Assembly (NCBI GenBank): GCA_000991415.1
Contig: LBRM01000015.1
Span: 1 to 46,402 of the forward strand
Reading direction: 5' to 3'
DNA from: Candidatus Nomurabacteria bacterium GW2011_GWA1_36_15
GTDB lineage: Bacteria > Patescibacteriota > Minisyncoccia > Phycocordibacterales > UBA9973
DNA length: 46,402 nt
The first letter of the stretch is position 1. Each line of letters begins with the position of its first letter. This document shows, piece by piece, positions 26,203 through 35,892 of the stretch. The notes beneath the pieces were generated by a model, which saw only the letters and a program-made list of their open reading frames with translations, did no database searches and was not told where the DNA came from. The position numbers and the translations under genes are program-made.

Positions 26203-27510
26203 ATGAAAGAAAAAGTTATCACAAGATTTGCCCCCAGTCCGACGGGCTATTTGCATTTGGGGGCATATAGGACAGCTATTTTCTCTTATCTTTATGCTAA
26301 AAAACATAATGGTGCTTTCGTGCTTCGGATAGAAAATACTGATAGAGTAAGATCCACAAAAGAATATGAAGAAAATATAATTGAAAGTCTAAAATGGCTT
26401 GGACTTTCTTATGATAGATTTTATCGACAATCTGAACACGTGGAGACTCATAAAAAATATCTTGAAAAAATGATAAAAGAGGGGAATGCTTATCTCTCTC
26501 AAGAAGAAGCAAAAGATGGAAGTAAAAAAATGAAGGAAATTATCCGATTTAAAAATCCCAATATTGATATCAGCTTTGAAGATGAAATAAAAGGCAAAGT
26601 TGTAATGAATACTAAAGATTTGGGAAATTTCGTAATTGCAAAAAATTTAAATGAACCGTTATTTCATTTGGCAGTAGTAGTGGACGATTTTGAAGCAGGC
26701 ATTACTCATGTAATAAGAGGAGAAGACCATACTTCCAATACTCCGCGACAAATATTGATTCAGCGAGCTATAGGTGCCCCGACTCCTGTATACGCGCATT
26801 TGCCGTTAGTCTTAGGCCCAGATAAATTAAAGCTTTCTAAACGTCGAGGAGCACAACCCATCAATTATTATAAAGAAATGGGATTTCTTCCTGATGCAAT
26901 TTTAAATGGGGTGGCATTTATCGGCTGGAATCCAGGCACTGATCAGGAAATTTTTACTCACGATGAATTAGTGAAAGCTTTTGATTTTTCCAAAGTGCAA
27001 AAAAGTCCGGCTATTTTTAATGAAGAAAAATTAGAATGGTTTAATAAGGAACATATTAAAAAACTTTCGGTAGAAGAATTAAAAAATAAAATTTTTGAAT
27101 ATTTGCCAAACAATTTGAAAATAGAAAGAATTATTCCAATTATCGCCGAAAGAATTTCCAAATGGAATGATGTAAAAGATATGGTGACAAGAGGGGAGTT
27201 AGATTTCTTTTACAAAGAACCCAAATATGAAAAGGAAAAGTTAATTTATAAAAATTCTTCTTTAGAAAAAACCGCCAGTAATTTAAAAGAAAGTGTGATG
27301 GCCTTAGAAAAATTAAGTGAAAAAGATTTTACAAAAGAGAATGTAAAAAATATTTTGATGAAAATAACAGATAGATTAGAAAGCAGGGGAGAGTTATTGC
27401 ATCCTGTTCGATATGCCCTTTCTGGGCTTGATAAATCTCCCGACCCATTTGTTATAGCCGAGGTTTTAGGAAAAAATGAAACTTTATCACGACTACAAAA
27501 AGCAATCTAA
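26203..27510 (+). CDS. gltX: Glutamyl-tRNA synthetase
   Basis: FAPSPTGYLHLGAYRTAIFSYLYAKKHNG, VIRGEDHTSNTPRQILI, KLSKRRGA. Confidence 0.96.
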   Translation: MKEKVITRFAPSPTGYLHLGAYRTAIFSYLYAKKHNGAFVLRIENTDRVRSTKEYEENIIESLKWLGLSYDRFYRQSEHVETHKKYLEKMIKEGNAYLSQEEAKDGSKKMKEIIRFKNPNIDISFEDEIKGKVVMNTKDLGNFVIAKNLNEPLFHLAVVVDDFEAGITHVIRGEDHTSNTPRQILIQRAIGAPTPVYAHLPLVLGPDKLKLSKRRGAQPINYYKEMGFLPDAILNGVAFIGWNPGTDQEIFTHDELVKAFDFSKVQKSPAIFNEEKLEWFNKEHIKKLSVEELKNKIFEYLPNNLKIERIIPIIAERISKWNDVKDMVTRGELDFFYKEPKYEKEKLIYKNSSLEKTASNLKESVMALEKLSEKDFTKENVKNILMKITDRLESRGELLHPVRYALSGLDKSPDPFVIAEVLGKNETLSRLQKAI

Positions 27511-28750
27511 AGCATTTTCTTTATTTTTATTGGGAATTTTGTTAGTGATTCCTTTTGTTTTTTCTTCTGCCCAGACAGCCCAAGAACTAAATGAAAAAAT
27601 AAATCAAAAAAATGCGGATATAAATAAGCTGGAGAAAGAAATAAAATTATATCAAGCAGAAATTGATGACTTAGGAAAACAAAAAAATTCTTTGGACGTT
27701 TCTTTAAAACAACTGGATTTAACCCAAAAAAAATTAGTGGCTGATATTGCTGTTACTCAAAATAAGATAGATAAAACAAATTTCAAGATAAAAGAATTAA
27801 GTTTAGAGATAAATAATAAAGGAGATATTATTTCAAATGATATAGAAGCTATATCTTTAGCTATTAGAAAAATGAATGAGCTCGAACAGAATGATGTGTT
27901 AGCGACCATCTTATCGGAGAATGATTTTACCATAATTTGGAATGATATAGATAATATGGCTACGGTCAGTGACAAGATCAGAGAAACAATAATTAATCTA
28001 AAACAGATAAAAAATGACTTAGAAGATACCAGAAAAGAAACAACAGATGCCAAGAATGAATTATTAGCTTTAAAATCTAAACTAGCCGACCAGAAAAAAA
28101 TAGTAGATCAGAATACGGCAGAAAAAAAGAAATTATTGACTCAAACAAAAAATAGCGAAGCCAATTATCAAAAATTATTAAAAGATAGGCTGGCTAAGAA
28201 AGATGCATTTGAAAAAGAACTTGAAGCGTATGAATCGCAATTAAAATATATTTTGGATCCTTCCTCTCTTCCGGGAAAAGGAGTATTGTCTTGGCCCTTG
28301 GATTATATTTATATAACCTCTCCTTTTGGTCCCAGGGCTGGCGGAATTCATCGGGGAGTGGATTTCAGAGCACCTGTCGGCACACTCGTTAAAGCTATGT
28401 CAGATGGTGTAATAGCGGGAATAGGCGATACAGACACGCAATGTTCAGGGGTTTCTTACGGACGTTTTATTTTAATAAAATATAATAATGGCTTGGCTAG
28501 CACTTATGGTCATTTATCTCTTATAAAAGTTAAAAAAGGACAGAAAGTGTCAAGAAATCAAGTCATTGGTTATACGGGAAATACCGGCTATTCTACCGGC
28601 CCTCATCTTCATATTTCAATTTATCCTGAAGATGCTGTTGACGTAAAAAGTCTCCCAAGCAAATCTTGTCCCGGGAAAGTTCTTACTCAACCAATAGCGG
28701 CCACCAACGCTTACCTGGATCCGATGTATTATTTGCCTCCTTACAAATAA
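27476..28750 (+). CDS. M23 family metallopeptidase with coiled coil (EnvC-like)
   Basis: Signal/TM, long coiled coil, TSPFGPRAGGIHRGVDFRAPVGT...GHLSLI...GNTGYSTGPHLHISIY. Confidence 0.88.
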   Translation: MKLYHDYKKQSKAFSLFLLGILLVIPFVFSSAQTAQELNEKINQKNADINKLEKEIKLYQAEIDDLGKQKNSLDVSLKQLDLTQKKLVADIAVTQNKIDKTNFKIKELSLEINNKGDIISNDIEAISLAIRKMNELEQNDVLATILSENDFTIIWNDIDNMATVSDKIRETIINLKQIKNDLEDTRKETTDAKNELLALKSKLADQKKIVDQNTAEKKKLLTQTKNSEANYQKLLKDRLAKKDAFEKELEAYESQLKYILDPSSLPGKGVLSWPLDYIYITSPFGPRAGGIHRGVDFRAPVGTLVKAMSDGVIAGIGDTDTQCSGVSYGRFILIKYNNGLASTYGHLSLIKVKKGQKVSRNQVIGYTGNTGYSTGPHLHISIYPEDAVDVKSLPSKSCPGKVLTQPIAATNAYLDPMYYLPPYK

Positions 28751-28765
28751 AATTTAAATGAACAG

Positions 28766-28791
28766 TTTTTATTGCCAAGTAACAATAAAAA
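28766..28791. terminator. Hairpin downstream of the M23 peptidase
   Basis: TTTTTATTG ccaagtaa CAATAAAAA. Confidence 0.5.
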
Positions 28792-28808
28792 TAGTAAAAT
28801 ATAGTCAA

Positions 28809-28949
28809 ATGAGAAGTAAACAGAGCGGATTTTTAAAATTGATAATCTTTATAATTGTTGTTTTATTTTTAATAAAATATTTTAATGTTTCTGTATCTGA
28901 TATTCTTGATTGGTTTAAGGCATTATTTAATATAGCGTTTTTTAACTAA
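28809..28949 (+). CDS. Small single-TM hypothetical protein
   Basis: MRSKQSGFLKLIIFIIVVLFLIKYFNVSVSDILDWF; TAAAAT lies 8 nt upstream of ATG 28809. Confidence 0.5.
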   Translation: MRSKQSGFLKLIIFIIVVLFLIKYFNVSVSDILDWFKALFNIAFFN

Positions 28950-28956
28950 AATTACA

Positions 28957-29280
28957 ATGATAAAGATTGGTGAAAAAAAAAGAGGAATAAGCATTATTGG
29001 AGTTTTATTTTTGGGGTTTGTTCTTCTTTTAGTGCTCAGTTATTTTAAAATAAGCATCAGGTCAGTAATAGAAAATCCTGAAGCGCAAGATAATATAAAC
29101 TACGTCGGGGGAGGGACTAGAAATTTGTGGAATGATTATCTTAAAAAACCCACCTCTTATCTTTGGAATAATGTTTTCGTAAATATTTTTTGGCAATCTT
29201 TTATTAATAATATGGAACGGATTAGAGATGGCCAGCCGACAGATTATGAAACTGCTGCTCCTACTGTTAATAGGGAATAG
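28957..29280 (+). CDS. Small membrane-anchored hypothetical protein
   Basis: 107 aa with one N-terminal TM (ISIIGVLFLGFVLLLVLSYFKI). Confidence 0.5.
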   Translation: MIKIGEKKRGISIIGVLFLGFVLLLVLSYFKISIRSVIENPEAQDNINYVGGGTRNLWNDYLKKPTSYLWNNVFVNIFWQSFINNMERIRDGQPTDYETAAPTVNRE

Positions 29281-29342
29281 CTTTTTTCTTTATATATTGA
29301 AATTAACACTATGTCGCACAATATATCTTTTCCGACATATAA

Positions 29343-29747
29343 TCATTTACACGAGCTGGAAAGCTCATAACCGGCGCTTTGAGCTTCTGTAGAGGTTGCA
29401 AAGTATATCCTATTTTCTTGTTTGATAGTTTTTCCGGCAGAACAACCTAGAGAATAATATTTAGTTCCCCTATTTGAAGCAAAAAAATTTCCCAAAATTG
29501 ATTTTTGAGAATTTTGTAAAATATTTGAATTTGAGGACAAATCAATTGAATTTTGGTTTATAGACTCCAAGGTATTAGCTTCTTGGTTTGAATATTCTAT
29601 TTTTATACCAGAATTAGCATTGTCTTTTGATAATCTGCCTAATTCAAATGAACCTAAACCGACTAAAATAATAATGATAATGACCAAAATATCTTTACCT
29701 TTATCACTTTCTATCCAGTGTTTTATGAGTGGCTTGATTTTTTCCAT
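29343..29747 (-). CDS. TM-anchored protein with Ada-like metal-binding C-terminal motif
   Basis: ILVIIIIILVGLGSFELGRL TM; FFASNRGTKYYSLGCSAGKTIKQENRIYFATSTEAQSAGYELSSSC. Confidence 0.55.
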   Translation of the reverse strand: MEKIKPLIKHWIESDKGKDILVIIIIILVGLGSFELGRLSKDNANSGIKIEYSNQEANTLESINQNSIDLSSNSNILQNSQKSILGNFFASNRGTKYYSLGCSAGKTIKQENRIYFATSTEAQSAGYELSSSCK

Positions 29748-29802
29748 ATAATTGTTTATACTTGTAATTACCTCATTATAAGTAATTTTAAATATTTAGT
29801 CT

Positions 29803-30075
29803 ATGGCACATAGAAAAGCCGGTGGAACAGCCAAAAACTTAAGAGATTCAAACCCCAAATACCTTGGTACTAAACTTGCAGATGGCCAAAAGGCGCAATC
29901 AGGCTCTATTATCGTTCGTCAACGCGGTACGGTCATTGTGGCGGGTAATAATGTATCAATGGGCAGAGACCACACCCTTTTTGCTTTAAAGTCTGGTACG
30001 GTCAAATTTGGCTCTAGACGCAAGACTTCTTTTAACGGCAGAACAATAGCGAAAAAAGTGGTAAATGTAGTTTAA
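29803..30075 (+). CDS. rpmA: 50S ribosomal protein bL27
   Basis: [43 protein letters not shown]. Confidence 0.96.
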   Translation: MAHRKAGGTAKNLRDSNPKYLGTKLADGQKAQSGSIIVRQRGTVIVAGNNVSMGRDHTLFALKSGTVKFGSRRKTSFNGRTIAKKVVNVV

Positions 30076-30085
30076 ATATCAACTG

Positions 30086-30112
30086 AAAATCCCCTGCCGA
30101 GGGGATTTTTTA
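30086..30112. terminator. Bidirectional terminator between rpmA and rplI
   Basis: AAAATCCCC tgccga GGGGATTTT. Confidence 0.85.
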
Positions 30113-30574
30113 TGCTCTTTCTACGATAAGCTTGAATGAAGATTTTTTGCTTACCCCGCCGTCGGCGGTGGTTTTTATAACAATCGGGATTTCAAATTCC
30201 CCTATTTCTTTTATTTGTTTTTCTAGAACAATAAATTTTTCATCTATTTGAGCATGATATTCTTTTTCCATAGCCTTTGCCAACATTTTTTCGTGAATAG
30301 CAGAAAAAAGATGGCCTTTTTCATCCGCTTTTGCTTTTATGGTGATAATTTTATCTTTTATTTCATCTAAATTTTTGATTAGGAGATCTTCCCGTACTTC
30401 CCTTTCAATAACTATTTCTTTTTTTCGTCTCTCAATTTCCGCCGTGGCTTCGGCAGTTGCCTTCACGGCCCATTTTTTAGGAAACAAAAAATTCACGGCA
30501 TAACCGTCGCTCACTTTTTTTATGTCGTATTTTTTACCTACTCTGGGTATGTCCTGTAAAAAAATCACTTGCAT
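30110..30574 (-). CDS. rplI: 50S ribosomal protein bL9
   Basis: MQVIFLQDIPRVGKKYDIKKVSDGYAVNFLFPKKWAVKAT. Confidence 0.93.
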   Translation of the reverse strand: MQVIFLQDIPRVGKKYDIKKVSDGYAVNFLFPKKWAVKATAEATAEIERRKKEIVIEREVREDLLIKNLDEIKDKIITIKAKADEKGHLFSAIHEKMLAKAMEKEYHAQIDEKFIVLEKQIKEIGEFEIPIVIKTTADGGVSKKSSFKLIVERA

Positions 30575-30577
30575 ATT

Positions 30578-31822
30578 TTATTTTTTCGGCCAGTTGTTTA
30601 ATAATTCTACCGCCTTATTCAACTGCGGATCTATTTTTTCTTCAAGATCTTTCTTAGTAATGAGTATTTCATAATCAGGAATCAGACCTTTTTCAGAAAT
30701 AGAATTACCATCAGGGGTCAGCCATTTAGCCACTGTAATTTTCAAAATTGTATCCGGGGTTACTTTTACAACTTCTTGAACAGAACCCTTACCATAACTT
30801 TTTTCCCCTATCAAAAAAGCTTTTTTATAATCTTGCATTGCCCCAGCGAAAATTTCGGAGGCTGAAGCAGAACCATTATCTATTAAAATAGCAAACTTTA
30901 ACTTATCAGAAAAAATATTATAACCCTGACTCCTATATATTTTAGGATTTGTGTTATTTCCATAATCTTCTGTTACCACAGTTTTACCTCCTTCCAAAAA
31001 CCAACTAGACATGCTGACAGCCGCGTCTAAATATCCTCCAGGATTTCCTCTTAAGTCAAGCAGTAATTTATCAGATTGAAATAAGGAGAATTCCTTCAAT
31101 GCTTTGCGAAAAAGATTAGCCGAATTAGCAGAAAAACTATAAAGTTTTATGACAAAAATACCGTCTTTTCTTAATTCTGTATCAAGAGTAGGTATGTTAA
31201 TAATATCTCTCACAATTTTTATTTCCTTCGGTTCTTTATCTCCTTCATGTAAAATTGTGAGTGCTACCGTTGTGCCTACCTCTCCCCTGATTAATTTTAT
31301 TGCTTTTTCTACACTTAAACCAGAAGTGGTCAGATCATTAATTTTGAGAATTTTATCGCCTGATTTTATATTAACTCTATAAGCAGGAGTGTTTTTGAGA
31401 GGAGCAATTACCGTAAGCGTTTTATTTTTTACGCCGATTTCTATGCCAACTCCTCCAAAATTTCCCTGTATATCATCTTCAAATAACTTTGCTTCGTCCG
31501 GTTTGAAAAATACACTATAGGAATCATCTAAAGAATCTACCAGCCCCGAAATAGCCCCGTAAATCTTATCTTCATCACTTATTTTGCTAGCATTTGGATA
31601 TTTCTCATTAATATTGTTCCAGACTTTCCAAAATGGAGAAAAATCAGCTTCTGTGGCGACGGCAGTTTCTTTTCCCAATAAATTTTCTACTTTGCTAATC
31701 TCCGGTCTTTTATTAAATCCTATATAAACACCTAAACCAAAAAAAAGGGCTACGAGCAGTATAGTAGCAAAGGCGCGTCTTGTTTTAAAATATTCTGAAA
31801 TGAAATTGTTTTTAAAAGTCAT
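30578..31822 (-). CDS. S41 family C-terminal processing peptidase
   Basis: PDZ domain GVGIEIGVKNKTLTVIAPLKNTPAYRVNIKSGDKILKI; LLDLRGNPGGYLDAAVSMSSWFL; DNGSASASEIFAGAMQDY; GEKSYGKGSVQ. Confidence 0.92.
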   Translation of the reverse strand: MTFKNNFISEYFKTRRAFATILLVALFFGLGVYIGFNKRPEISKVENLLGKETAVATEADFSPFWKVWNNINEKYPNASKISDEDKIYGAISGLVDSLDDSYSVFFKPDEAKLFEDDIQGNFGGVGIEIGVKNKTLTVIAPLKNTPAYRVNIKSGDKILKINDLTTSGLSVEKAIKLIRGEVGTTVALTILHEGDKEPKEIKIVRDIINIPTLDTELRKDGIFVIKLYSFSANSANLFRKALKEFSLFQSDKLLLDLRGNPGGYLDAAVSMSSWFLEGGKTVVTEDYGNNTNPKIYRSQGYNIFSDKLKFAILIDNGSASASEIFAGAMQDYKKAFLIGEKSYGKGSVQEVVKVTPDTILKITVAKWLTPDGNSISEKGLIPDYEILITKKDLEEKIDPQLNKAVELLNNWPKK

Positions 31823-32082
31823 TAAAATTGTTCTTTGTTTAAATCGGCAGGTTCTTGGGGTTTAATTTGATTTTCCTTGAAGTTATTATTTTCAGAAAAA
31901 TTATCAAAAGTTTTTTCTGCTGTCTCCCCTGCTTTGAAATCCTTGTATAGCATATAAGTAAGATAAATGAGTCCTAAACCGGTGACAGAAAACAAAACAT
32001 TCTTTAGAGAATATGGAAACCCTAAATATGGCAATATCGTCACCCAAACACTTAAACCGAAAATTATTTTTACTTTACTCAT
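31822..32082 (-). CDS. Small membrane hypothetical protein
   Basis: Start moved to ATG 32082 (MSKVKIIFG), which has TATAAT exactly 6 nt upstream; two TM segments. Confidence 0.5.
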   Translation of the reverse strand: MSKVKIIFGLSVWVTILPYLGFPYSLKNVLFSVTGLGLIYLTYMLYKDFKAGETAEKTFDNFSENNNFKENQIKPQEPADLNKEQF

Positions 32083-32148
32083 TTGTCTATTATAGCGTAA
32101 AAGCCTATAAAAAATCAAGAACAAACGAAAACTTTATTCTTGATTTTT

Positions 32149-33666
32149 TTAGAAATATTCCGGAGTATTTATAGACATCCAATCCAAAAGCTGGCGCATT
32201 ATGGAAGAAGCACCTACGCTATTTGAAGAAGGACCGGCTTCCATCATTATGCTGAATGCATATTGTGGGTTTTCATACGGGAAAAAGCCGATAATCCAAG
32301 AATTAACTTTATTTTTATTTACACCTAACTGCGCCGTACCGGTTTTAGCAGCTACTTGCACATAAGATACGTTAAGCAATGAAGAAGTTCCCACCAAAAC
32401 ACTCTGTCTCATTCCTTCATGAACAACGTCAAAATATTCTTTTTTAAAATCTATCTTTAAAATATTCTTCTCTTTTTCTATGTCTCCTAAAATATAATGA
32501 GGAGTAACAAGCGAACCATAATTTGCCATAGCGGATACTGCCCGGGTCATTTCCATAGGAGTTACCTGAAAACCATATTGTCCAATGGCTGTGTGATATG
32601 TATCTCCTATGCGCCACAGTTCACCATTAAAGTTTTTTATTTTCCATAAAGGACTGGGAATTACGCCTCCTTTTTCATCCGGTAAGTCAATACCGGTTTT
32701 CTCTCCAATGCCAAAAAGTTTGGCGTATTTTTCAATATTTACTATACCCATACCTTTTTGCTCTTCAAAACCACCTCCTATTTCATAAAAATAAACATCA
32801 CTTGATACAGCTAGAGCCTCTCGCATATCTACCCATCCGTGTGCCTTCCAATCTTTAAAGACAGTTTTTTGGTCGGGGAAATATGGATTGGGGATGGAAA
32901 TAGAGCCTGTAGACAATATTTTTTTATATGGATCAATTATACCTTCTACCAATGCTCCGAAGGCAAAGAAAGGTTTTACAATAGAACCGGGTGTATAAAG
33001 ACCAGATATGGTTCTATCCAAAAAAACTTTTCTTTTATCATTTAAATAACTTTCAATTTTTTTTGTATCTTGCCCTAAAGAAAGAATTTCAGAATCATAT
33101 TCTGGAAAACTAACAGAAGCTAATATTTCTCCATTTCTAATGTCAATTAATATTCCTACTCCGCCTGTAAAAAAATTACTTTGTGCTAAATTTTTAATTA
33201 AAGTATGTAATTCTGTTTGAATACGTGAGTCAATAGTAGTTATTATATCAGTACCACGTTTGGGAGCATTAACAATATTCTCTGAATGGATTTCTTTACG
33301 CGCATCTATTTCTACTATTTTTGAACCATTTTGACCCTTTAGTAGTTCATTATATTGTTTTTCTAATCCATCTTTGCCAATAAATTCACTTTGCCAATAA
33401 TTTCCCGCCTTATCTTGCATTGGATAACTTACATAACCTAAAAGGTGCGAAAATCCAGGTGCTAAATATGTACGGATAGCAATGGGTATATTTACTTCTT
33501 TTTTATTCCAAGCGAGTTCTATCATATTTCTGTCATAAATAATTCCCCTGTCACTGAAAATGATTTGTTTTTCTAAGACATTATTTTCACTTCTGTTCAA
33601 AAATGCTTCACCTTTTTGTATTTGAAGATATTCAAGTCTAGTTAAAAATGTTCCTAAAAATAACAA
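32149..33666 (-). CDS. mrdA: Penicillin-binding protein 2 (MrdA-like transpeptidase); true N-terminus lies further upstream
   Basis: SxxK TPGSIVKPFFA, SxN SSDVYF-type region, KTG AAKTGTAQLG. The same frame is open upstream (..NNNRIIEKENFVEPDEIFLDSKNLQNFDRQQFEGRIERPISKKTISLIGVFF) into the next gene without ATG/GTG/TTG. Confidence 0.88.
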   Translation of the reverse strand: MLFLGTFLTRLEYLQIQKGEAFLNRSENNVLEKQIIFSDRGIIYDRNMIELAWNKKEVNIPIAIRTYLAPGFSHLLGYVSYPMQDKAGNYWQSEFIGKDGLEKQYNELLKGQNGSKIVEIDARKEIHSENIVNAPKRGTDIITTIDSRIQTELHTLIKNLAQSNFFTGGVGILIDIRNGEILASVSFPEYDSEILSLGQDTKKIESYLNDKRKVFLDRTISGLYTPGSIVKPFFAFGALVEGIIDPYKKILSTGSISIPNPYFPDQKTVFKDWKAHGWVDMREALAVSSDVYFYEIGGGFEEQKGMGIVNIEKYAKLFGIGEKTGIDLPDEKGGVIPSPLWKIKNFNGELWRIGDTYHTAIGQYGFQVTPMEMTRAVSAMANYGSLVTPHYILGDIEKEKNILKIDFKKEYFDVVHEGMRQSVLVGTSSLLNVSYVQVAAKTGTAQLGVNKNKVNSWIIGFFPYENPQYAFSIMMEAGPSSNSVGASSIMRQLLDWMSINTPEYF

Positions 33667-33785
33667 GAAAAAAACGCCAATAAGAGAAATAGTTTTTTTG
33701 GAAATTGGTCTTTCTATTCGGCCCTCAAACTGCTGACGATCAAAATTTTGCAGATTTTTAGAATCAAGAAAAATTTCGTCAGGTT

Positions 33786-34040
33786 CTACGAAATTTTCTT
33801 TTTCAATAATTCTATTATTATTAAGGACAAGAAAGAAATAATAAGGGAAACAAAAAATATGCCTAAAAATCTGACTTCTCTTACTCCATAAAGTAAATCA
33901 GAAATGAAAAACAAAACAACACCTTCCCAAAAGAAAGAGAAATAAGTCATTGCTCCCAATACCAATATCACAGATAGCCAGAAAGGTAGATAGAGAATCG
34001 AGAATAATATTAATAAAGAGATAAAAACTCGGAGTATCAT
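33786..34040 (-). CDS. Small multi-TM protein in mreD position
   Basis: 84 aa, hydrophobic, directly upstream of PBP2; TAGAAT 6 nt before ATG. Confidence 0.55.
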   Translation of the reverse strand: MILRVFISLLILFSILYLPFWLSVILVLGAMTYFSFFWEGVVLFFISDLLYGVREVRFLGIFFVSLIISFLSLIIIELLKKKIS

Positions 34041-34082
34041 AATTCTATTCTACACGCTTAAATTTAAAATACAAATCTTATT

Positions 34083-34958
34083 TTAAAAGATTTTCTTCCA
34101 AATAAAACGTAAAATAAAAAAGACGATAACAATTAGAAAGCCGTAAAATAAAATTTTGTTATTTAAGATAAGAGAGAAAATGGTAAGTAGAAACACTTCT
34201 ACATACTTTAACGGTTTTAATAGCGGATTTGTTTTAGTATTTTCCTTAGATGTTGTTTTTTTAGCATCTAAAATTTTAATTTCACTTTTTATTTCTTCCT
34301 TTTTATTGTCTGATGCAATATTTGTATTTATCCTAAATTCTTCCAAGGTGCTGACAGTAGAAACTATCGGTTCAGCGATAAAATTTGGTGTTTTCTCTTC
34401 TATTATTTTTTTTATATCTGAAACGGTTGTGCCGGTATTTGTTTCAGAATTTACTTCAGGGTTCTCTTTAGAAATTATCTTTTTTGAAACTGTACGTGAA
34501 TTCTTTTCTGTTTCATTTTCGGCCAAATAAACTTCTTCATACTTCCCTTTTGATACCAGAAATTTTGCATTTTCTATTTTGGCAAAAATAGTATGATCGC
34601 CGACTGTTACAGTCCAATCAATGGATATATCGTTTGCTGTTTTGGCAGGCAGAGTAAATTCTTTTTTACCCAACAAAACTGTTTTATCAAAAAAGATTAC
34701 AGTACCGGACAGTTCCCTACTATCAGGATTAAAGATAAAGGTATAAATTTTAATCTTATCCTCTTCTTCAAACGGATCTTGAGAATACCAAATATTTCCT
34801 GATACAAAACCAGTGTTAGAATCTTGAGCAAATATTTTTTGAATTGGTAATAGAGAAAATATTAAAAATAATATAATTCCAATTTTTTTCAGTTCATATT
34901 TTACTTTTTGGTAGTGTAACTGCTTATAATTCTGACATTGTCTAGTTTCACTTTTCAT
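34083..34958 (-). CDS. Hypothetical secreted/membrane protein with N-terminal signal and C-terminal TM
   Basis: IGIILFLIFSLLPIQKIFA signal; beta-rich domain; C-terminal KILFYGFLIVIVFFILRFIWKKIF. Confidence 0.5.
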   Translation of the reverse strand: MKSETRQCQNYKQLHYQKVKYELKKIGIILFLIFSLLPIQKIFAQDSNTGFVSGNIWYSQDPFEEEDKIKIYTFIFNPDSRELSGTVIFFDKTVLLGKKEFTLPAKTANDISIDWTVTVGDHTIFAKIENAKFLVSKGKYEEVYLAENETEKNSRTVSKKIISKENPEVNSETNTGTTVSDIKKIIEEKTPNFIAEPIVSTVSTLEEFRINTNIASDNKKEEIKSEIKILDAKKTTSKENTKTNPLLKPLKYVEVFLLTIFSLILNNKILFYGFLIVIVFFILRFIWKKIF

Positions 34959-35336
34959 TTATTTATGTCCCTGACTATATCTTTCTTTGGTCTGTCTGTC
35001 CAGCCAAAGAATAGTAATTTTTTGAACAATAAGTGCCTGGAATTCTTTTCGAGAGATATTGTTTGAATTTTTTACATCTTGTCGATATGCTTCGAGATCA
35101 TTTTGGGTAATTGAGTTTATTTCAGGACTGTTTACTTTTCTCCACATAAAGGCATCAGTTTCTGTAAGATCTTCAACATTTTTTATGAAAAGAAGTTCAT
35201 ACATTCCGTTTATTTCTTCCTTTTTCCTTTTGGCAATGAGAATATTTATTTCCTTATAAAAATCCTCCATCTTTAAAATGGATTCCTTTTTCTGTCCTTT
35301 TTCTATAGGATTTTTTGATAATTTTTCTGATGGCAT
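34959..35336 (-). CDS. Hypothetical protein
   Basis: 125 aa; TATAAT exactly 6 nt before ATG. Confidence 0.5.
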   Translation of the reverse strand: MPSEKLSKNPIEKGQKKESILKMEDFYKEINILIAKRKKEEINGMYELLFIKNVEDLTETDAFMWRKVNSPEINSITQNDLEAYRQDVKNSNNISRKEFQALIVQKITILWLDRQTKERYSQGHK

Positions 35337-35381
35337 AATAGGATTATACTATATTTTATTTGTTATGTCATATCTATATTT

Positions 35382-35735
35382 TTAATAGGCATTTTTCATG
35401 ATTTTTTGCATTATTTCTTTTATTGTTTCTTCATCTATATTTTTACCTAGAGTATTTATTTCATTTGCTAAATCATTAAATATTTTTACCCTTTCAGTAA
35501 ACATAAGATTTTTCTCATCTTGGGCACTGATTGTTTCCTTTTTTTCCTTACGACTTTTTTCTAAGTATTCTTCAACAGCCGGTATTTTATAACCATTCCT
35601 TAAAAGTTCACGAACACCTTCTATACCACTACTTGATAATGTAATATTTATCGCTATGAATTCATTAGAATAATCCTTAAAACAATCCTTTATTCTTTTT
35701 TCTGCTGTATTTGATATAAATCTTTCATTGTTCAT
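35382..35735 (-). CDS. Hypothetical protein
   Basis: 117 aa; TATAAT exactly 6 nt before ATG. Confidence 0.5.
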   Translation of the reverse strand: MNNERFISNTAEKRIKDCFKDYSNEFIAINITLSSSGIEGVRELLRNGYKIPAVEEYLEKSRKEKKETISAQDEKNLMFTERVKIFNDLANEINTLGKNIDEETIKEIMQKIMKNAY

Positions 35736-35760
35736 AATGATATTATAGCAAATTTGCTAG

Positions 35761-35831
35761 CTGAGGGGGAAGGGATCGAACCTTCATACCAGGATTCAAA
35801 GTCCTGTGTCCTACCGTTAGACGACCCCTCA
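35761..35831 (-). tRNA. tRNA-Gln (TTG), CCA not encoded
   Basis: TGAGGGG TC GTCTAACGGTAGGAC A CAGGA CTTTGAA TCCTG GTAT GAAGG TTCGATC CCTTC CCCCTCA G. Confidence 0.9.
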
Positions 35832-35860
35832 ATATATTAACTTCAATTTTCAAAATAAAC

Positions 35861-35884
35861 ATCCTACCGTTAGGTGTTCTCCCA
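35861..35884 (-). pseudogene. Possible 5' tRNA(Gln)-like fragment
   Basis: TGGGAGAACACCTAACGGTAGGAT resembles the acceptor and D-arm of the adjacent tRNA-Gln (shared CTAACGGTAGGA) but has no anticodon or T arm. Confidence 0.45.
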
Positions 35885-35892
35885 ATGTTTTA

